A stretch of 64,000 nt of DNA from Firm-04 sp045600205 (GTDB lineage Bacteria > Bacillota > Clostridia > Oscillospirales > Ruminococcaceae), in assembly GCA_045600205.1 (NCBI GenBank), contig JAZRXM010000005.1:1-64000 (forward strand). The letters run 5' to 3'. Position numbers and translations under genes: made by a program. Position 1 is the first letter of the stretch. Each line of letters begins with the position of its first letter. Positions 33,105-42,522 of the stretch are shown piece by piece. Under the pieces are notes generated by a model. The model worked only from the letters and a program-made list of their open reading frames with translations, was not told the origin of the DNA and searched no databases.

Positions 33105-34000
33105 TGAACATTCTGGAGATCTCGCATCTTTCCAAATCATTTGGAAGCAAACACGTACTTTCTGATGTCAGCTTCACCGTACCCGAGCATTGTGTTTTCG
33201 GGTTTATCGGCAGAAACGGCGCGGGAAAAACCACAACCATGAAAGCGATTCTCGGAATGCTGCCTGTGGATCATGGGGAAATACGTATCTGCGGTGAAAC
33301 CGTTAAATGCGGAAATACGCCGACCAATCGGTTTGTGGGCTACCTGCCCGATGTGCCTTCGTTTTACGACTGCATGACTGCGGCCGAATATCTGCGTCTT
33401 TGCTGCGAAATTACAAATATCCCCCGCTCCGAACAGAAATCCCGATGCGCAGAAATGTTGGAATTGGTCGGTCTGGCTGACGAAAAACATCGTATCAAGG
33501 GATTTTCCCGCGGTATGAAGCAACGGCTCGGTATCGCGCAGGCATTGATACACCGTCCAAAACTGTTGATCTGCGATGAGCCGACCTCCGCGCTGGACCC
33601 TGTCGGACGCAAGGAGATCCTGGATATTCTGGGTACTGCCACCTCGCAGACATCGGTTGTTTTTTCTACGCACATTCTCTCCGATGTTGAACGAATCTGC
33701 ACGGATTTGGCGGTATTGGAGGGCGGAAAAATCGCGTTGAGCGGCACAATTGAGGAAGTACGGCGTCTGCGCAGAGGGACTTCGCTTGAACTGGTACCCG
33801 CAGAAGGTTCTCCGCAGGCGCTGACCGAATTGTTCCCCGATGCGAAAATAGACGGGGAAAAGCTTGTATTTACAAATGTTTCACAGAAGGTTCAAGAGCA
33901 GATCATGCAAACGCTGCTCACCCACCATATTCCGATTGCCCGCATGGAGCAACAAGAAGCTGACCTCGAACAGCTTTTCATGGAGGTGATTGGGAAATGA
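33104..34000 (+). CDS. ABC transporter ATP-binding protein (YxlF-like)
   Basis: 298-residue ATPase of the ABC-2 exporter class. Walker A GRNGAGKTT (about 37-45), signature FSRGMKQRLGIAQALIH (about 132-148), Walker B LLICDEPTSALD (about 153-164), and H-loop STHILSDVERI (about 187). A C-terminal extension of about 80 residues is typical of this group. Start TGATG overlap with the upstream stop. It pairs with the permease that follows by ATGA overlap. Substrate unknown; the SdpI context suggests peptide toxin defence. Confidence 0.93.
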   Translation: MNILEISHLSKSFGSKHVLSDVSFTVPEHCVFGFIGRNGAGKTTTMKAILGMLPVDHGEIRICGETVKCGNTPTNRFVGYLPDVPSFYDCMTAAEYLRLCCEITNIPRSEQKSRCAEMLELVGLADEKHRIKGFSRGMKQRLGIAQALIHRPKLLICDEPTSALDPVGRKEILDILGTATSQTSVVFSTHILSDVERICTDLAVLEGGKIALSGTIEEVRRLRRGTSLELVPAEGSPQALTELFPDAKIDGEKLVFTNVSQKVQEQIMQTLLTHHIPIARMEQQEADLEQLFMEVIGK

Positions 34001-34764
34001 ACGCTTTTACATCATTTTTTAAGAAAGAACTGCTGGAATTCTCTCGAAACGGAAAACTGCTTCTGCTAAGTATTTTGTTTGTGTTATTCGGCATACTCAA
34101 CGCAGCAACCGCCAAGCTAATGCCGCAGATTTTCAAAATATTCGCTGATACGTTAGAAAGCAGTGGTCTGACCATCGGTGAGGTGGAAGTGACCGCTTTG
34201 CAGGCTTGGGAACAGTTTTTCAAAAATCTATCTTCACTGATGATAATCGTAATCATCGTATTTTCAAATATTTTCGCAAAGGAATACAACAGCGGCACAT
34301 TAATTCCCCTGATTGCCAAAGGTCTTTCCCGCAGAAAAATCGCCGCCGCCAAATCCCTGACCGTGCAGTTGGCATGGGCAGTCGGATATTGGGTGTATTT
34401 CGCGGTAACCGACGTATATGCGATGATTTACTGGGATAACTCGATTGTCAAGCATCCGGCATCCGCAGCAGGCTTCGCATATCTGTTCGGTGCATTTCTT
34501 CTATCTGTTATGCTCGTATTTGCTGTGCTTTCAGACAGTGCTATACCCGTTCTGCTCGGCACAGGCGGCGTTTACCTCGTCCTGTCCCTTTGCGGCATGG
34601 TTCCCAAATGCAAAGATTTTCTGCCCGCCAAACTCGCGGACGGCATGGCGATTCTGAACGGCACAGCGCAACCGCAGGATTATTTCAAAGCAATGTTTAT
34701 CGCGCTGTTTGCAACGGTTTTCCTAACATTTTCCTGCATCTTCTTACGAAAACAAAAAATCTGA
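33997..34764 (+). CDS. ABC-2 type permease
   Basis: 255 residues with six hydrophobic segments (about 20-40, 78-98, 125-145, 153-175, 180-198, 228-248). It matches the ABC-2 permease layout, with a KEYNSGTLIPLIAKGLSRRKI coupling region near 94-112. It overlaps the ATPase gene by 4 bases and ends the operon at a strong terminator. Confidence 0.9.
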   Translation: MNAFTSFFKKELLEFSRNGKLLLLSILFVLFGILNAATAKLMPQIFKIFADTLESSGLTIGEVEVTALQAWEQFFKNLSSLMIIVIIVFSNIFAKEYNSGTLIPLIAKGLSRRKIAAAKSLTVQLAWAVGYWVYFAVTDVYAMIYWDNSIVKHPASAAGFAYLFGAFLLSVMLVFAVLSDSAIPVLLGTGGVYLVLSLCGMVPKCKDFLPAKLADGMAILNGTAQPQDYFKAMFIALFATVFLTFSCIFLRKQKI

Positions 34765-34769
34765 TATCC

Positions 34770-34802
34770 AAAAAAGACGACCACAAAAGGTCGTCTTTTT
34801 TC
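34770..34802. terminator. Bidirectional terminator
   Basis: AAAAAAGACGACC / GGTCGTCTTTTTT around a 6-base loop, between the permease gene and the convergent diguanylate cyclase gene. Confidence 0.88.
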
Positions 34803-34810
34803 GTATGGAC

Positions 34811-36517
34811 TTAAATTCCTGCTTCTTTCATCTTTCGCTTGTTCCGGTACATAAGGGCATCCGCGGCACGGCAAATCTCCTCAAGGTCATCGGTATTCTG
34901 CTTCATTTCCGCGTATCCGCTTGCAATACTCACCTTATACTTCTTGTCAGGCATTGTATTATATCCCTCACACAGCTCATCCAGCGTGGCTCTGCCCTGC
35001 TCATATGCGTTTTTCAATTTGTTGCCATAGAGAATCACAACAAACTCATCGCCGCCGATGCGGAAGCTGTCAAAATGGTAGTCGCTAAACGCTTTTTTGA
35101 TGAAATCCGCGCTCTTTTTGAGCAATTTGTCGCCATATTCATGTCCCAGTTCGTCATTGACCTTTTTCAGGTTGTTGACATCCATCATCACGATGCCGAC
35201 CTTGATACCTTTTTCTTGAATTTCCTCGATTTTCTCCTGATATGCCGTGCGGTTTCCGATGCCTGTCAGACCGTCGGAATACGCCAGCGTGGTAATCAGT
35301 TCGGCGGTCGCACTCGCCCGCACCGCGCTGATCGCTTTGTTCAGACTTGCCGCACCAAAGCATAGGATAAATACCAGAATTCCGACTCGAATCGAAGCGG
35401 CAGGATCCTGTACCTGAGCACCATAAAAATTGGAAAGATCCAGTGCGCCGGTCAACGCCAAAACCGCAAGTCCGATGATGCGCACCACAGAATACATAGA
35501 CTTCATGACGGTTTTACGATTCAGAATGTAATATCGCAGTAATGCGTATAAAATCACAAAAATCGCAATGACATCCGTACCATGAATGAAGATCATCATA
35601 TCATGATAATCCGCGATGTCCAGATAATTGAGCACGGTCAGTACAATGAAAACTCCCGTGGAAAGAATTGTCAGACAACTGCGTGAAAACGGATATGCCA
35701 GCCCAAACGCTTCATCCGAATAGAGGATAACGGGAATCGGAATCAGCAGCAACGAAAGGCACGAAAGGATATGCATAATTCTTTCATTTCCGATAAAAAG
35801 CTGTACGACTTGCGTTTCCACGAAACAGAATACGCCGATGGTCAGAGAAATCAATCCGAGATAAAGCAGCTCGTGGTTTTTGGTTTTGCCAAAGTTCATC
35901 GGAATATCCGCAGCCATAAACGCGAATGCCAGTATGATAAAAAATACCGAAATCACAATCGCAAACAGCTTTTTCGAGAGTACATCCAATATAAAGCCGC
36001 GTTCCGAACCGAGGTAGACATTATCAATGCCCGCAGCAGATACGTCATAGCAAAGCTGATAATGAATTTCCACGGTCTGTCCTGCATATTCGGATTTCAT
36101 CGGAATAAATGCCCAGACCGCACCGTCCGAATTGGTATAGAGCTTATTTTCGGGCAGTTCCTGATGATAGATCTGTTCGCCGCCAAGCCATACATTATAG
36201 TAGATATGTTTGGCTCGGAAGCAAAGAGATGTATTCTCCGGAATTTCCGCAGGCAGAACATGCCGAATCACGCCCTCTGATTGTGTAGAAGCGTCATTCA
36301 GGGTATCCAGCCGTGAAGTATCCTTAATGGGCGAATTTAAGGAATCCGTCCATTCTGTTGAGAAATCAAGGCTGCCCGCCGTTGCCTGTTCCGCTTTGGA
36401 GGCAATTTTCGAAGAAAGTGCAAGATACACGCATCCCACAATCGTAACAAACAGCGTAATCAGATACGTATAAATAGAAAATCGCTTTCGCCTGATGGAT
36501 GCGGAGAAGTTTTGCAT
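34811..36517 (-). CDS. Membrane diguanylate cyclase (GGDEF)
   Basis: Makes the second messenger c-di-GMP from GTP. N-terminal helix (about 15-35), an extracellular beta-rich domain (about 45-190, with ENTSLCFRAKHIYYNVWLGG), then a seven-helix membrane part (about 195-395) like 7TMR-DISM receptors. The catalytic GGDEF domain (about 410-568) has SDGLTGIGNRTAYQ and the intact active site RIGGDEFVVIL near 489. No RxxD inhibitory site precedes the motif. It is transcribed toward the ABC operon and away from the pilus locus. A c-di-GMP link to surface attachment is plausible but not shown. Confidence 0.93.
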   Translation of the reverse strand: MQNFSASIRRKRFSIYTYLITLFVTIVGCVYLALSSKIASKAEQATAGSLDFSTEWTDSLNSPIKDTSRLDTLNDASTQSEGVIRHVLPAEIPENTSLCFRAKHIYYNVWLGGEQIYHQELPENKLYTNSDGAVWAFIPMKSEYAGQTVEIHYQLCYDVSAAGIDNVYLGSERGFILDVLSKKLFAIVISVFFIILAFAFMAADIPMNFGKTKNHELLYLGLISLTIGVFCFVETQVVQLFIGNERIMHILSCLSLLLIPIPVILYSDEAFGLAYPFSRSCLTILSTGVFIVLTVLNYLDIADYHDMMIFIHGTDVIAIFVILYALLRYYILNRKTVMKSMYSVVRIIGLAVLALTGALDLSNFYGAQVQDPAASIRVGILVFILCFGAASLNKAISAVRASATAELITTLAYSDGLTGIGNRTAYQEKIEEIQEKGIKVGIVMMDVNNLKKVNDELGHEYGDKLLKKSADFIKKAFSDYHFDSFRIGGDEFVVILYGNKLKNAYEQGRATLDELCEGYNTMPDKKYKVSIASGYAEMKQNTDDLEEICRAADALMYRNKRKMKEAGI

Positions 36518-37088
36518 GATCGGATCCCCCCTTATGCAACAGTTGTACGCTTGTACGGAATCTTACCATATTATATCACAATATTTTGCAAAAATCAACA
36601 GGAAATATGGTAACAATTTTATTTCATTTTCAATTGTTATTCTACATTTTTTACAATTATAATCACGCTTCAATGGTTTTACTGGTAGTTGATTGAAAAA
36701 ATCGTGTCACTCTCACAAATCATCTTGTTGACAATTGTACAATATCACCATTAAATTTCAAAAATATATGCAATTTGACTAATCAAACTGATGTTTGGCA
36801 ACCATACACGTTTCAGAATTGGGATATCCCACAAATTATACAAGTAATGTTGACAAACAAATTGTGTTGTGGTATAATATGACCATAGAGAAAAAGGAGA
36901 CATCTGCGCGATTCTGCAAAGTTGTACGGACAGTGCAAAACACTTCATGCAGTCCGCGCGAAGAAACGAAAATCCTCTTTTCCAAGTGCTTTCGTATTTT
37001 TAGGGAAGCCAAGGAACAGAGGGTTTCCTATTCGTCTGTCAATTATCTGCCGCACATTCATATCATGCAAAGAAAGGAATGATACAAC
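36518..37088. other. 571-base regulatory gap before the first pilus unit
   Basis: AT-rich. Contains the start region of the cyclase gene, a weak promoter-like pair TTGACA-17-TTAAAT (36728-36756), the main pilus promoter (36850-36878) and a leader of about 200 bases. The leader can fold through GCGCG/CGCGC arms near 36907 and 36956 and GGACAGTG/CACT..GTCC inside. No riboswitch class is recognised and no convincing gene is present. Confidence 0.5.
36850..36878 (+). promoter_or_regulatory. Promoter of the first pilus unit
   Basis: TTGACA, 17-base spacer, TATAAT, with a leader of about 200 bases to the pilin start. Confidence 0.85.
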
Positions 37089-38819
37089 ATGAAAAAGCTC
37101 AAATTTCTTTTCGCACTCGCCATGAGCACGATAATGCTTCTGACGCTGTGCATTCCTGCATTCGCCGCAGACCCGACTTACACGATCACCATCCTGCCCA
37201 ATTCAGCCGACAAGGCTTCCCACACTTATGAAGCCTACCAGATCTTCAATGGTGACCTGGATGAAGGAACACTTTCCAATATTGTGTGGGGCTCAGGCTT
37301 GGATGCCTCCAAAACAGTCGATGACAAAACGATTTACCAGGCACTCGCGGCACTGGATGCCGTCTTTACAGATACAGACACCGCAGCAAAAATCGCTGAT
37401 GCGCTTTCTTCTGCTGAACTGGATGCCGAGAAAATCCCTGATATCGCAAAGATTTTTGGCGCATACCTGACAGATGTGCATACTGATTCAAGTAAAAGCG
37501 GCACAAACATTTCTATCAGTAATCTGCCGGCAGGCTACTATCTCGTAAAAGACGCATCCGCACCGCTTGATAACGATGACGCAGCTTACACAAACTACCT
37601 GCTTCGTCTGGTCAAAAACATCAGTGTCAGCGTGAAATCCTCGATTCCGAGCATGGACAAAAATGTCATCACCGCGGAAGATACACCTTCCAAAGCTGCT
37701 GATTACAGCATCGGCGATGATGTGCCGTTCCGGCTCACGGCAACCATCCCCGATATGGCAAACTATAACTGCTACTATTTTATTTTCTCCGATACCATGT
37801 CGGAGGGGCTGACCTTTAATGATGATGCGGCAGTCACAATTATTGATGCCAATAGCAAAGTCCTCAAAACGCTCGCAAAAGATGACGATTATATCGTAGT
37901 GATTAATGATGAAACAAACAATGTTCAAGTCATCCTCACCGATTTCACTCAGTATAACACCAAGGATTACATCGGAAAAACGGTAAAAGTTGATTACACC
38001 GCACGCCTCAATGAAAAAGCACAGACAGGCGGCACATCCGCCAACAAAAACTCCGCACAGCTGATTTTCTCCAACAATCCGAATTTCACCTACGATCCTG
38101 ATGAAAACGATGTCCCGGATCCGAGTGAGCCTGTCGGCAAAACGCCGTTCAGCGAAACGATGGTTTACACCACGGGTATCAAGGTGGTCAAGGTCGATGC
38201 GGAGAATCTGAAGCGTCTGAACGGTGCAGAGTTCACGATCGAAGGCGACGGTGTCAAGGATGTCATCAGAATCACATACGGATTCAAAGAAGATGCAGAC
38301 GGCACATACTATATGCTGACAGACGGTTCCTACACCGAAGAAGCACCAACGCCCGCCACGGAAGACAAATACGATTCCACCACCATTCTCTATAAACTCA
38401 CCAAGGATGTTGCAAGTGTCGGAGATGCAGATTATATCAAAGGCGTCGGCAGCGTCGGCGATGACGGTATCGTATCGTTCGCAGGACTGAGCAGCGGCAT
38501 TTACACCATTACCGAATCCAAAACGCCCTATGGATACAACACAATCGGCTCTTTCAAGATTGAAATCACCGCAGAACCCTCCGAAACAGAATGTAAATGG
38601 GATGCCAAGGTCATTGACGACGGCGGTATGACCATCGACGAACTGAAAGAGGATGACGCCGCACTCTTTACCGTAATCGTCAAGAACAGTAAAGGTACAC
38701 TGCTTCCGTCCACGGGCGGCATTGGTACCAAAATCTTCTACATCGTTGGTTCTGTATTGGTACTGGCAGCCGTGGTTCTGTTGGTCACCCGAAAAAGAGT
38801 GAATGCCAAGGAGAAGTAA
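37089..38819 (+). CDS. LPXTG-anchored backbone pilin 1
   Basis: Major subunit of a sortase-assembled pilus. Signal peptide about 1-26 (ends FAA). An N-terminal domain follows with TYEAYQIFNGDLDEGTLSN, then isopeptide-type fimbrial domains and a CnaB-like domain (about 365-530: TGIKVVKVDAENLKRLNGAEF...GLSSGIYTITESKTPYGYN). Sorting signal LPSTGG at about 540, hydrophobic helix and the KRVNAKEK tail. It is a clear paralogue of the pilin at 46595-48358. The start has AAAGGAATG 8 bases upstream. The class C sortase follows, behind a strong hairpin. Confidence 0.92.
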   Translation: MKKLKFLFALAMSTIMLLTLCIPAFAADPTYTITILPNSADKASHTYEAYQIFNGDLDEGTLSNIVWGSGLDASKTVDDKTIYQALAALDAVFTDTDTAAKIADALSSAELDAEKIPDIAKIFGAYLTDVHTDSSKSGTNISISNLPAGYYLVKDASAPLDNDDAAYTNYLLRLVKNISVSVKSSIPSMDKNVITAEDTPSKAADYSIGDDVPFRLTATIPDMANYNCYYFIFSDTMSEGLTFNDDAAVTIIDANSKVLKTLAKDDDYIVVINDETNNVQVILTDFTQYNTKDYIGKTVKVDYTARLNEKAQTGGTSANKNSAQLIFSNNPNFTYDPDENDVPDPSEPVGKTPFSETMVYTTGIKVVKVDAENLKRLNGAEFTIEGDGVKDVIRITYGFKEDADGTYYMLTDGSYTEEAPTPATEDKYDSTTILYKLTKDVASVGDADYIKGVGSVGDDGIVSFAGLSSGIYTITESKTPYGYNTIGSFKIEITAEPSETECKWDAKVIDDGGMTIDELKEDDAALFTVIVKNSKGTLLPSTGGIGTKIFYIVGSVLVLAAVVLLVTRKRVNAKEK

Positions 38820-38856
38820 AATACAGATCAGACAGAAAACGCAAGTGACATATGGG

Positions 38857-38888
38857 GCGGGAGCTGCGTGGAAAACCGCAGTTCCCGC
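38857..38888 (+). promoter_or_regulatory. Pilin-sortase intergenic hairpin 1
   Basis: 12-bp stem GCGGGAGCTGCG / CGCAGTTCCCGC (one G-U) with an 8-base loop and no T tract, between pilin 1 and its sortase. Probably an RNA stability element or attenuator that makes more pilin than sortase. Confidence 0.65.
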
Positions 38889-38919
38889 TGCCGTATGTTT
38901 TCGCAGCAAGGAGAAGCCG

Positions 38920-39786
38920 ATGAAAAAATATTTATTTGACATTCTGATAATTTCAGTGTTTTTGATTGGCTTGTCTTTACTGCTCTATCCCACGGTCAGC
39001 GATTACATCAATGCAAGGAATTCTTCCAAGGTCATAGCTGATTACGAATCCAACATTACCAACGCATCTGCTGAACGAATCGCACAGATTTTTGAAGAAG
39101 CGGATGACTATAACAAAAACCTTGCCGCGACAACCGCTTCGCTCTATGATCCGTCAAAGGTCAAAGGCTACTACAATGTCCTCGACCCCATTGGCGCTGG
39201 CATCATGGGGTATCTCGATATCGAGCGCATTGGTGTACAACTGCCCATTTATCACGGCGTATCAGAGGGCGTACTGCAAATCGGTGTCGGGCACATGGAA
39301 GGCACCAGTCTACCGATTGGCGGCGAAAATACCCACTGTGTCTTTTCGGGACATCGCGGTCTGCCGAGCGCCAAGCTGTTCACCGATCTGGACGAAATGC
39401 AAACAGGCGATATCTTCACCATCACCGTGATGAACCGCCTGCTGACCTATCAGGTGGATCAGATCAAGGTGGTGCTGCCAACCGAAACAGACGATTTGCA
39501 GCTTGTTGCAGGCAAAGATTACTGCACGCTGGTCACCTGCACACCTTACGGCGTCAACACGCATCGTCTTTTGGTACGCGGTGTCCGCATCGACAATCCC
39601 GAGATCGCCCCGACAATCTACGTATCCAACGAAGCATTCCGCATCGAAAAACTGATTGTGCTGACGGTGGTTGCCGTCCCGATGCTGAGTCTTTTGCTGA
39701 TTTTCCTTTTGATTCGCTCAATTGTCCGAATCGCACGACGCAACACATCTGACAAAAAGGAGGGAAACGAACATGAAACAACATAA
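38920..39786 (+). CDS. Class C (pilin-polymerising) sortase 1
   Basis: Membrane transpeptidase that links pilin subunits. N-terminal helix (about 5-24), TLxTC-type catalytic site LVTCTPYGVNTHRLLVRG (Cys about 207, Arg about 216), catalytic His in FSGHRGLP (about 146), and a C-terminal transmembrane helix typical of class C. The lid region before the core contains TASLYDPSKV, without the usual DPW/DPF aromatic. 288 residues. The ATG lies 6 bases after AAGGAG; the start is preceded by the hairpin at 38857-38888. Paralogue at 48455-49300. Confidence 0.93.
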   Translation: MKKYLFDILIISVFLIGLSLLLYPTVSDYINARNSSKVIADYESNITNASAERIAQIFEEADDYNKNLAATTASLYDPSKVKGYYNVLDPIGAGIMGYLDIERIGVQLPIYHGVSEGVLQIGVGHMEGTSLPIGGENTHCVFSGHRGLPSAKLFTDLDEMQTGDIFTITVMNRLLTYQVDQIKVVLPTETDDLQLVAGKDYCTLVTCTPYGVNTHRLLVRGVRIDNPEIAPTIYVSNEAFRIEKLIVLTVVAVPMLSLLLIFLLIRSIVRIARRNTSDKKEGNEHETT

Positions 39787-40675
39787 ATACATTCTTTATG
39801 GCGCAGTATTTCTGACTGCCGCTTCCGCTCTGACGTTTACAGCATCCGCCGCAGAACTTGATAGCTACGACCCGAATCTGCATTGCAGTCTGCGTGTCAC
39901 GCTTGCCCTGCCTGAAAGCAACGAAGCAGTTGTCACAGGTGCAGAGATCACACTCTATCGTGTCGCTGACCTCATCGTATCCGATCAAAGCATCGCATAT
40001 TCTTACAGCGGTGATTTTGCAGGCTATGGTACAATGCTGACAAACCCTTCCGATAAATCCCTGCCTGATAAATTGTACGCCTATGCAGCGGAACATCAAA
40101 TCAACGGCAATTCCCTGCTGACAAACCGAAAAGGTCAGGTGCTGTTTGAAAATCTGGAATCCGGCGTTTATCTCGGCGCAGAAACTGAAAGTTCAGACCT
40201 CGAAACGCTTTTCACACCGTTTCTGGTCTGCCTGCCGTCAGGCTTCGATCAGCGTTGGCTCTATGATATTGACGCCACGCCAAAGGTTGACGTACTCCGC
40301 CTGACCGACATCCATGTGGAAAAAATATGGAACGATGACGGCAAAAATCGTCCCGAAAGTGTGGATGTACAGCTCTTTAAGAACGACACGCTCGTGGATA
40401 CCGTCCGACTGGATGACAGTACGGAATGGAATTACACATGGAAAAATCTCCCCTACGAGGATGGCTGGAACGTCAAGGAAAAAGCAATTCCCGAGGGCTA
40501 CACCGCTACTTATCAGCGGAACGGCATGAATTTCACCATTTGCAATACCGAAAAGCTGGCGCAGACGGGTCAGCTCAAGTGGCCGATTCCCGTGCTGGCG
40601 TGCAGCGGTCTGGTGCTGGTAATTCTCGGCATCGCAGTATTTACAAGCGGAAAGAAACAGAAACATGAAAATTAA
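39773..40675 (+). CDS. Minor pilin with CnaB domain and LAQTG anchor
   Basis: Secreted pilus subunit, probably basal anchor or minor shaft protein. Signal peptide about 1-27. An N-terminal fimbrial domain (about 30-175: VTLALPESNEAVVTGAEITL and FENLESGVYLG) leads to a CnaB domain (about 180-265: VEKIWNDDGKNRPESVDVQL, WNVKEKAIPEGYTATYQRNG). The sorting signal is LAQTG (about 268), followed by a helix and KKQKHEN. It overlaps the sortase gene by 14 bases. The RBS AAGGAGG is in the sortase 3' end. Confidence 0.88.
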   Translation: MKQHKYILYGAVFLTAASALTFTASAAELDSYDPNLHCSLRVTLALPESNEAVVTGAEITLYRVADLIVSDQSIAYSYSGDFAGYGTMLTNPSDKSLPDKLYAYAAEHQINGNSLLTNRKGQVLFENLESGVYLGAETESSDLETLFTPFLVCLPSGFDQRWLYDIDATPKVDVLRLTDIHVEKIWNDDGKNRPESVDVQLFKNDTLVDTVRLDDSTEWNYTWKNLPYEDGWNVKEKAIPEGYTATYQRNGMNFTICNTEKLAQTGQLKWPIPVLACSGLVLVILGIAVFTSGKKQKHEN

Positions 40676-41294
40676 ACATCTGGTTGGTGCCGCGCTCATC
40701 ACAAGCGGCGTCGCGCTACTTGCAACAGCAGGATTCCTCTGGTATCACAATGACACCGAAGATCGGAATGCCGTAGAATTTGCAACAGAGCAGCTTCCGA
40801 AAGTGCAGGCGGTCATGGAGGAACGAAAAGCGCAATACAACGATGATTCCATACAGGATGAATTGACGGAACTGGTCATTGGCACACAGGAAACCGAATC
40901 CCCCGTCGTTGAAATTGACGGCGAAGGCTATCTCGGCATCCTTACCCTGCCGAGCGTTGACTGGGAAACACCGATTCTGGAAAACTGGAGTACAGAGCAG
41001 CTCAAAATTGCACCATGCCGCTATTTCGGCTCCCCTGCCACAAATGACCTCGTCATCGCAGGACACAATTACAAAAGCAGCTTTGGAAAGCTTCACAGTA
41101 TGCACATTGGCGATACGGTATTTTTCACGGATATGAACGGAAAACGCTATTCCTACACCGTCCGCGAGATAGAAGTACTGGACGGAACCGCCGTGCAGCC
41201 GATGATCGTATCCGACTGGGATCTATCCCTTTACACCTGCACCTACGGCGGCAAACAACGATTGACAGTCCGCTGTAATAATATACAAGAATAA
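40665..41294 (+). CDS. Second sortase (housekeeping or class B/D-like)
   Basis: 209 residues with a single N-terminal helix (about 6-26) and no C-terminal helix, unlike the class C enzymes. Catalytic His in VIAGHNYKSSFGKL (about 127), Cys in LYTCTYGGKQRLTVRC (about 193), and Arg about 200. It overlaps the minor pilin gene by 11 bases. In pilus systems such an enzyme attaches the finished pilus to the cell wall; the LAQTG substrate next door is a candidate. Subclass uncertain. Confidence 0.88.
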   Translation: MKIKHLVGAALITSGVALLATAGFLWYHNDTEDRNAVEFATEQLPKVQAVMEERKAQYNDDSIQDELTELVIGTQETESPVVEIDGEGYLGILTLPSVDWETPILENWSTEQLKIAPCRYFGSPATNDLVIAGHNYKSSFGKLHSMHIGDTVFFTDMNGKRYSYTVREIEVLDGTAVQPMIVSDWDLSLYTCTYGGKQRLTVRCNNIQE

Positions 41295-41436
41295 TACGTT
41301 TTGTATATTTGGAATTTGGTTAACAACCTGTATATTCAATAATTTACTCAAATTGAAATAATCAATAAAAAACGCTCATTCGGTTTAGAGAGTCCTACAA
41401 AATACTTGTTCTATCGTTGTGAACGAGCGTTAATAA

Positions 41437-41465
41437 TTGACATTATTATTTGAATGTGCTATAAT
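41437..41465 (+). promoter_or_regulatory. Promoter of the second pilus unit
   Basis: TTGACA, 17 bases, TATAAT, 86 bases upstream of the coiled-coil gene start. Confidence 0.85.
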
Positions 41466-41551
41466 ATATTTATAGTAAAAAGTATATTTTCACTTTGTTT
41501 AACTTTTATTTGGTTATACAGATTGGATAAGTTCAACGTAGGAGAACCGCA

Positions 41552-41881
41552 ATGACGGACAAAGAATTCAAACATCTCAAACGCAGTGAATTGCTGGAAA
41601 TCATCCTCGCATATCAAAAGCGGGAGCAGGAACTGCAGGCAGAAATTGACGCACTCAAAACAGAATTGCACGAAAAAGAACAGAAAATCAACGAATCCGC
41701 CGCCGTATCCGATGCGATCGCCAAGCTGGATTCTATCATGAATAACGCACTGCAAACCACGGACCGCTATCTCGCACAAGTCAAAAGCTTTTGTGCGGAT
41801 TCGGAAAAACGTGCCGCAGAAATCCTTGAAAATGCGAAAAAAGAAGCAGACACACTTCGGAACCAGAAAAAGGACGACTGA
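41552..41881 (+). CDS. Small coiled-coil protein of the pilus locus
   Basis: 109 residues, almost fully helical and highly charged. Coiled coil about 8-50 (LLEIILAYQKREQELQAEID), then a second helix (about 50-105) with KSFCADSEKRAAEILENAKK. There is no signal or membrane segment. The tail resembles the membrane-proximal helices of DivIVA-type scaffolds, but similarity is only in composition. It is first in the unit with signal peptidase, adhesin, pilin and sortase, so a cytosolic role in placing or organising secretion is a reasonable guess. Confidence 0.75.
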   Translation: MTDKEFKHLKRSELLEIILAYQKREQELQAEIDALKTELHEKEQKINESAAVSDAIAKLDSIMNNALQTTDRYLAQVKSFCADSEKRAAEILENAKKEADTLRNQKKDD

Positions 41882-41886
41882 TACTT

Positions 41887-42462
41887 ATGACTGAGCAAAA
41901 ACAAACACAGGAGGTTTCCGTCCCGTCCGTGGAACAGGTCGAAAACGAGCTGAAAAACATCCGACATAAAAAGCTGTTCAAAAAAACACTTGCCAGTACG
42001 GTAGCCACATTAATTGTTGTGGCAGCCATCGCAGTGTTGATTTCCACGATTTTTCTTCCCGTCATACAGGTTTCAGGCAACAGCATGGAGCCGACCCTCA
42101 ATAACGGTGACATTTTGGTACTGTTCAAATCCAACCACTGCGATTATGGCGATCTCTGCTGCATCTCGTGGCAGAACAAGCTGCTCCTGAAGCGGATCAT
42201 CGGAATGCCGGGCGACCACATCTCCATGGACGCCGATGGCAATGTGTACATCAATGATGAATTGCTCGATGAACCATATCTCACAGACAAGAGTCTGGGC
42301 ATCTGCGAAATCGAGTTTCCATACGAAGTACCCGAAAATAAACTCTTTATCCTTGGCGATTGCCGCGAGGTTTCTGTGGACAGCAGAAGCGAAGCAATCG
42401 GCTGCGTGGATATGGATCAGATTGTCGGGCGCGTCTTATTCAAAGCATGGCCTTTCAGGTAA
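41887..42462 (+). CDS. lepB: Signal peptidase I
   Basis: Membrane serine protease that removes signal peptides. N-terminal charged coiled region (1-40), one transmembrane helix (about 38-58), catalytic Ser in QVSGNSMEPTL (about 66), catalytic Lys in LLLKRIIGMPGD (about 103), and box E GDCREVSVDSR (about 158-168). 191 residues. Encoded 5 bases after the coiled-coil gene. Dedicated signal peptidases are common in pilus islands, where they process or help assemble pilins. Confidence 0.92.
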   Translation: MTEQKQTQEVSVPSVEQVENELKNIRHKKLFKKTLASTVATLIVVAAIAVLISTIFLPVIQVSGNSMEPTLNNGDILVLFKSNHCDYGDLCCISWQNKLLLKRIIGMPGDHISMDADGNVYINDELLDEPYLTDKSLGICEIEFPYEVPENKLFILGDCREVSVDSRSEAIGCVDMDQIVGRVLFKAWPFR

Positions 42463-42495
42463 GAAAAGGCAAAAATCTAACGAAAGGAGAACGGT

Positions 42496-42522
42496 GATGA
42501 GATATGAAAAATTTCATCGATA
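42496..42522 (+). other. Eight-codon upstream reading frame overlapping the adhesin start
   Basis: ATG at 42496 is 6 bases after AAAGGAG and encodes MRYEKFHR then TAG, overlapping the adhesin ATG at 42504 in another frame. The adhesin ATG itself is 14 bases from the same ribosome-binding site. Could be chance, or a translational brake on the 1339-residue product. Confidence 0.3.

Noticed and set aside
36880..37082. A 67-codon frame (and possible riboswitch) in the leader of the first pilus unit
   Set aside because: No ribosome-binding site for the frame, and the folding arms do not match any riboswitch class I know, including c-di-GMP-I. Left as a structured leader.
41371..41431. Hairpin arms AACGCTCATTC/GAACGAGCGTT with an inner stretch starting GTTTAGAGAGTCC, reminiscent of a CRISPR repeat
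   Set aside because: Single copy, no spacers and no cas genes. More likely a decayed terminator or small palindromic remnant; it has a T run only on the minus strand.
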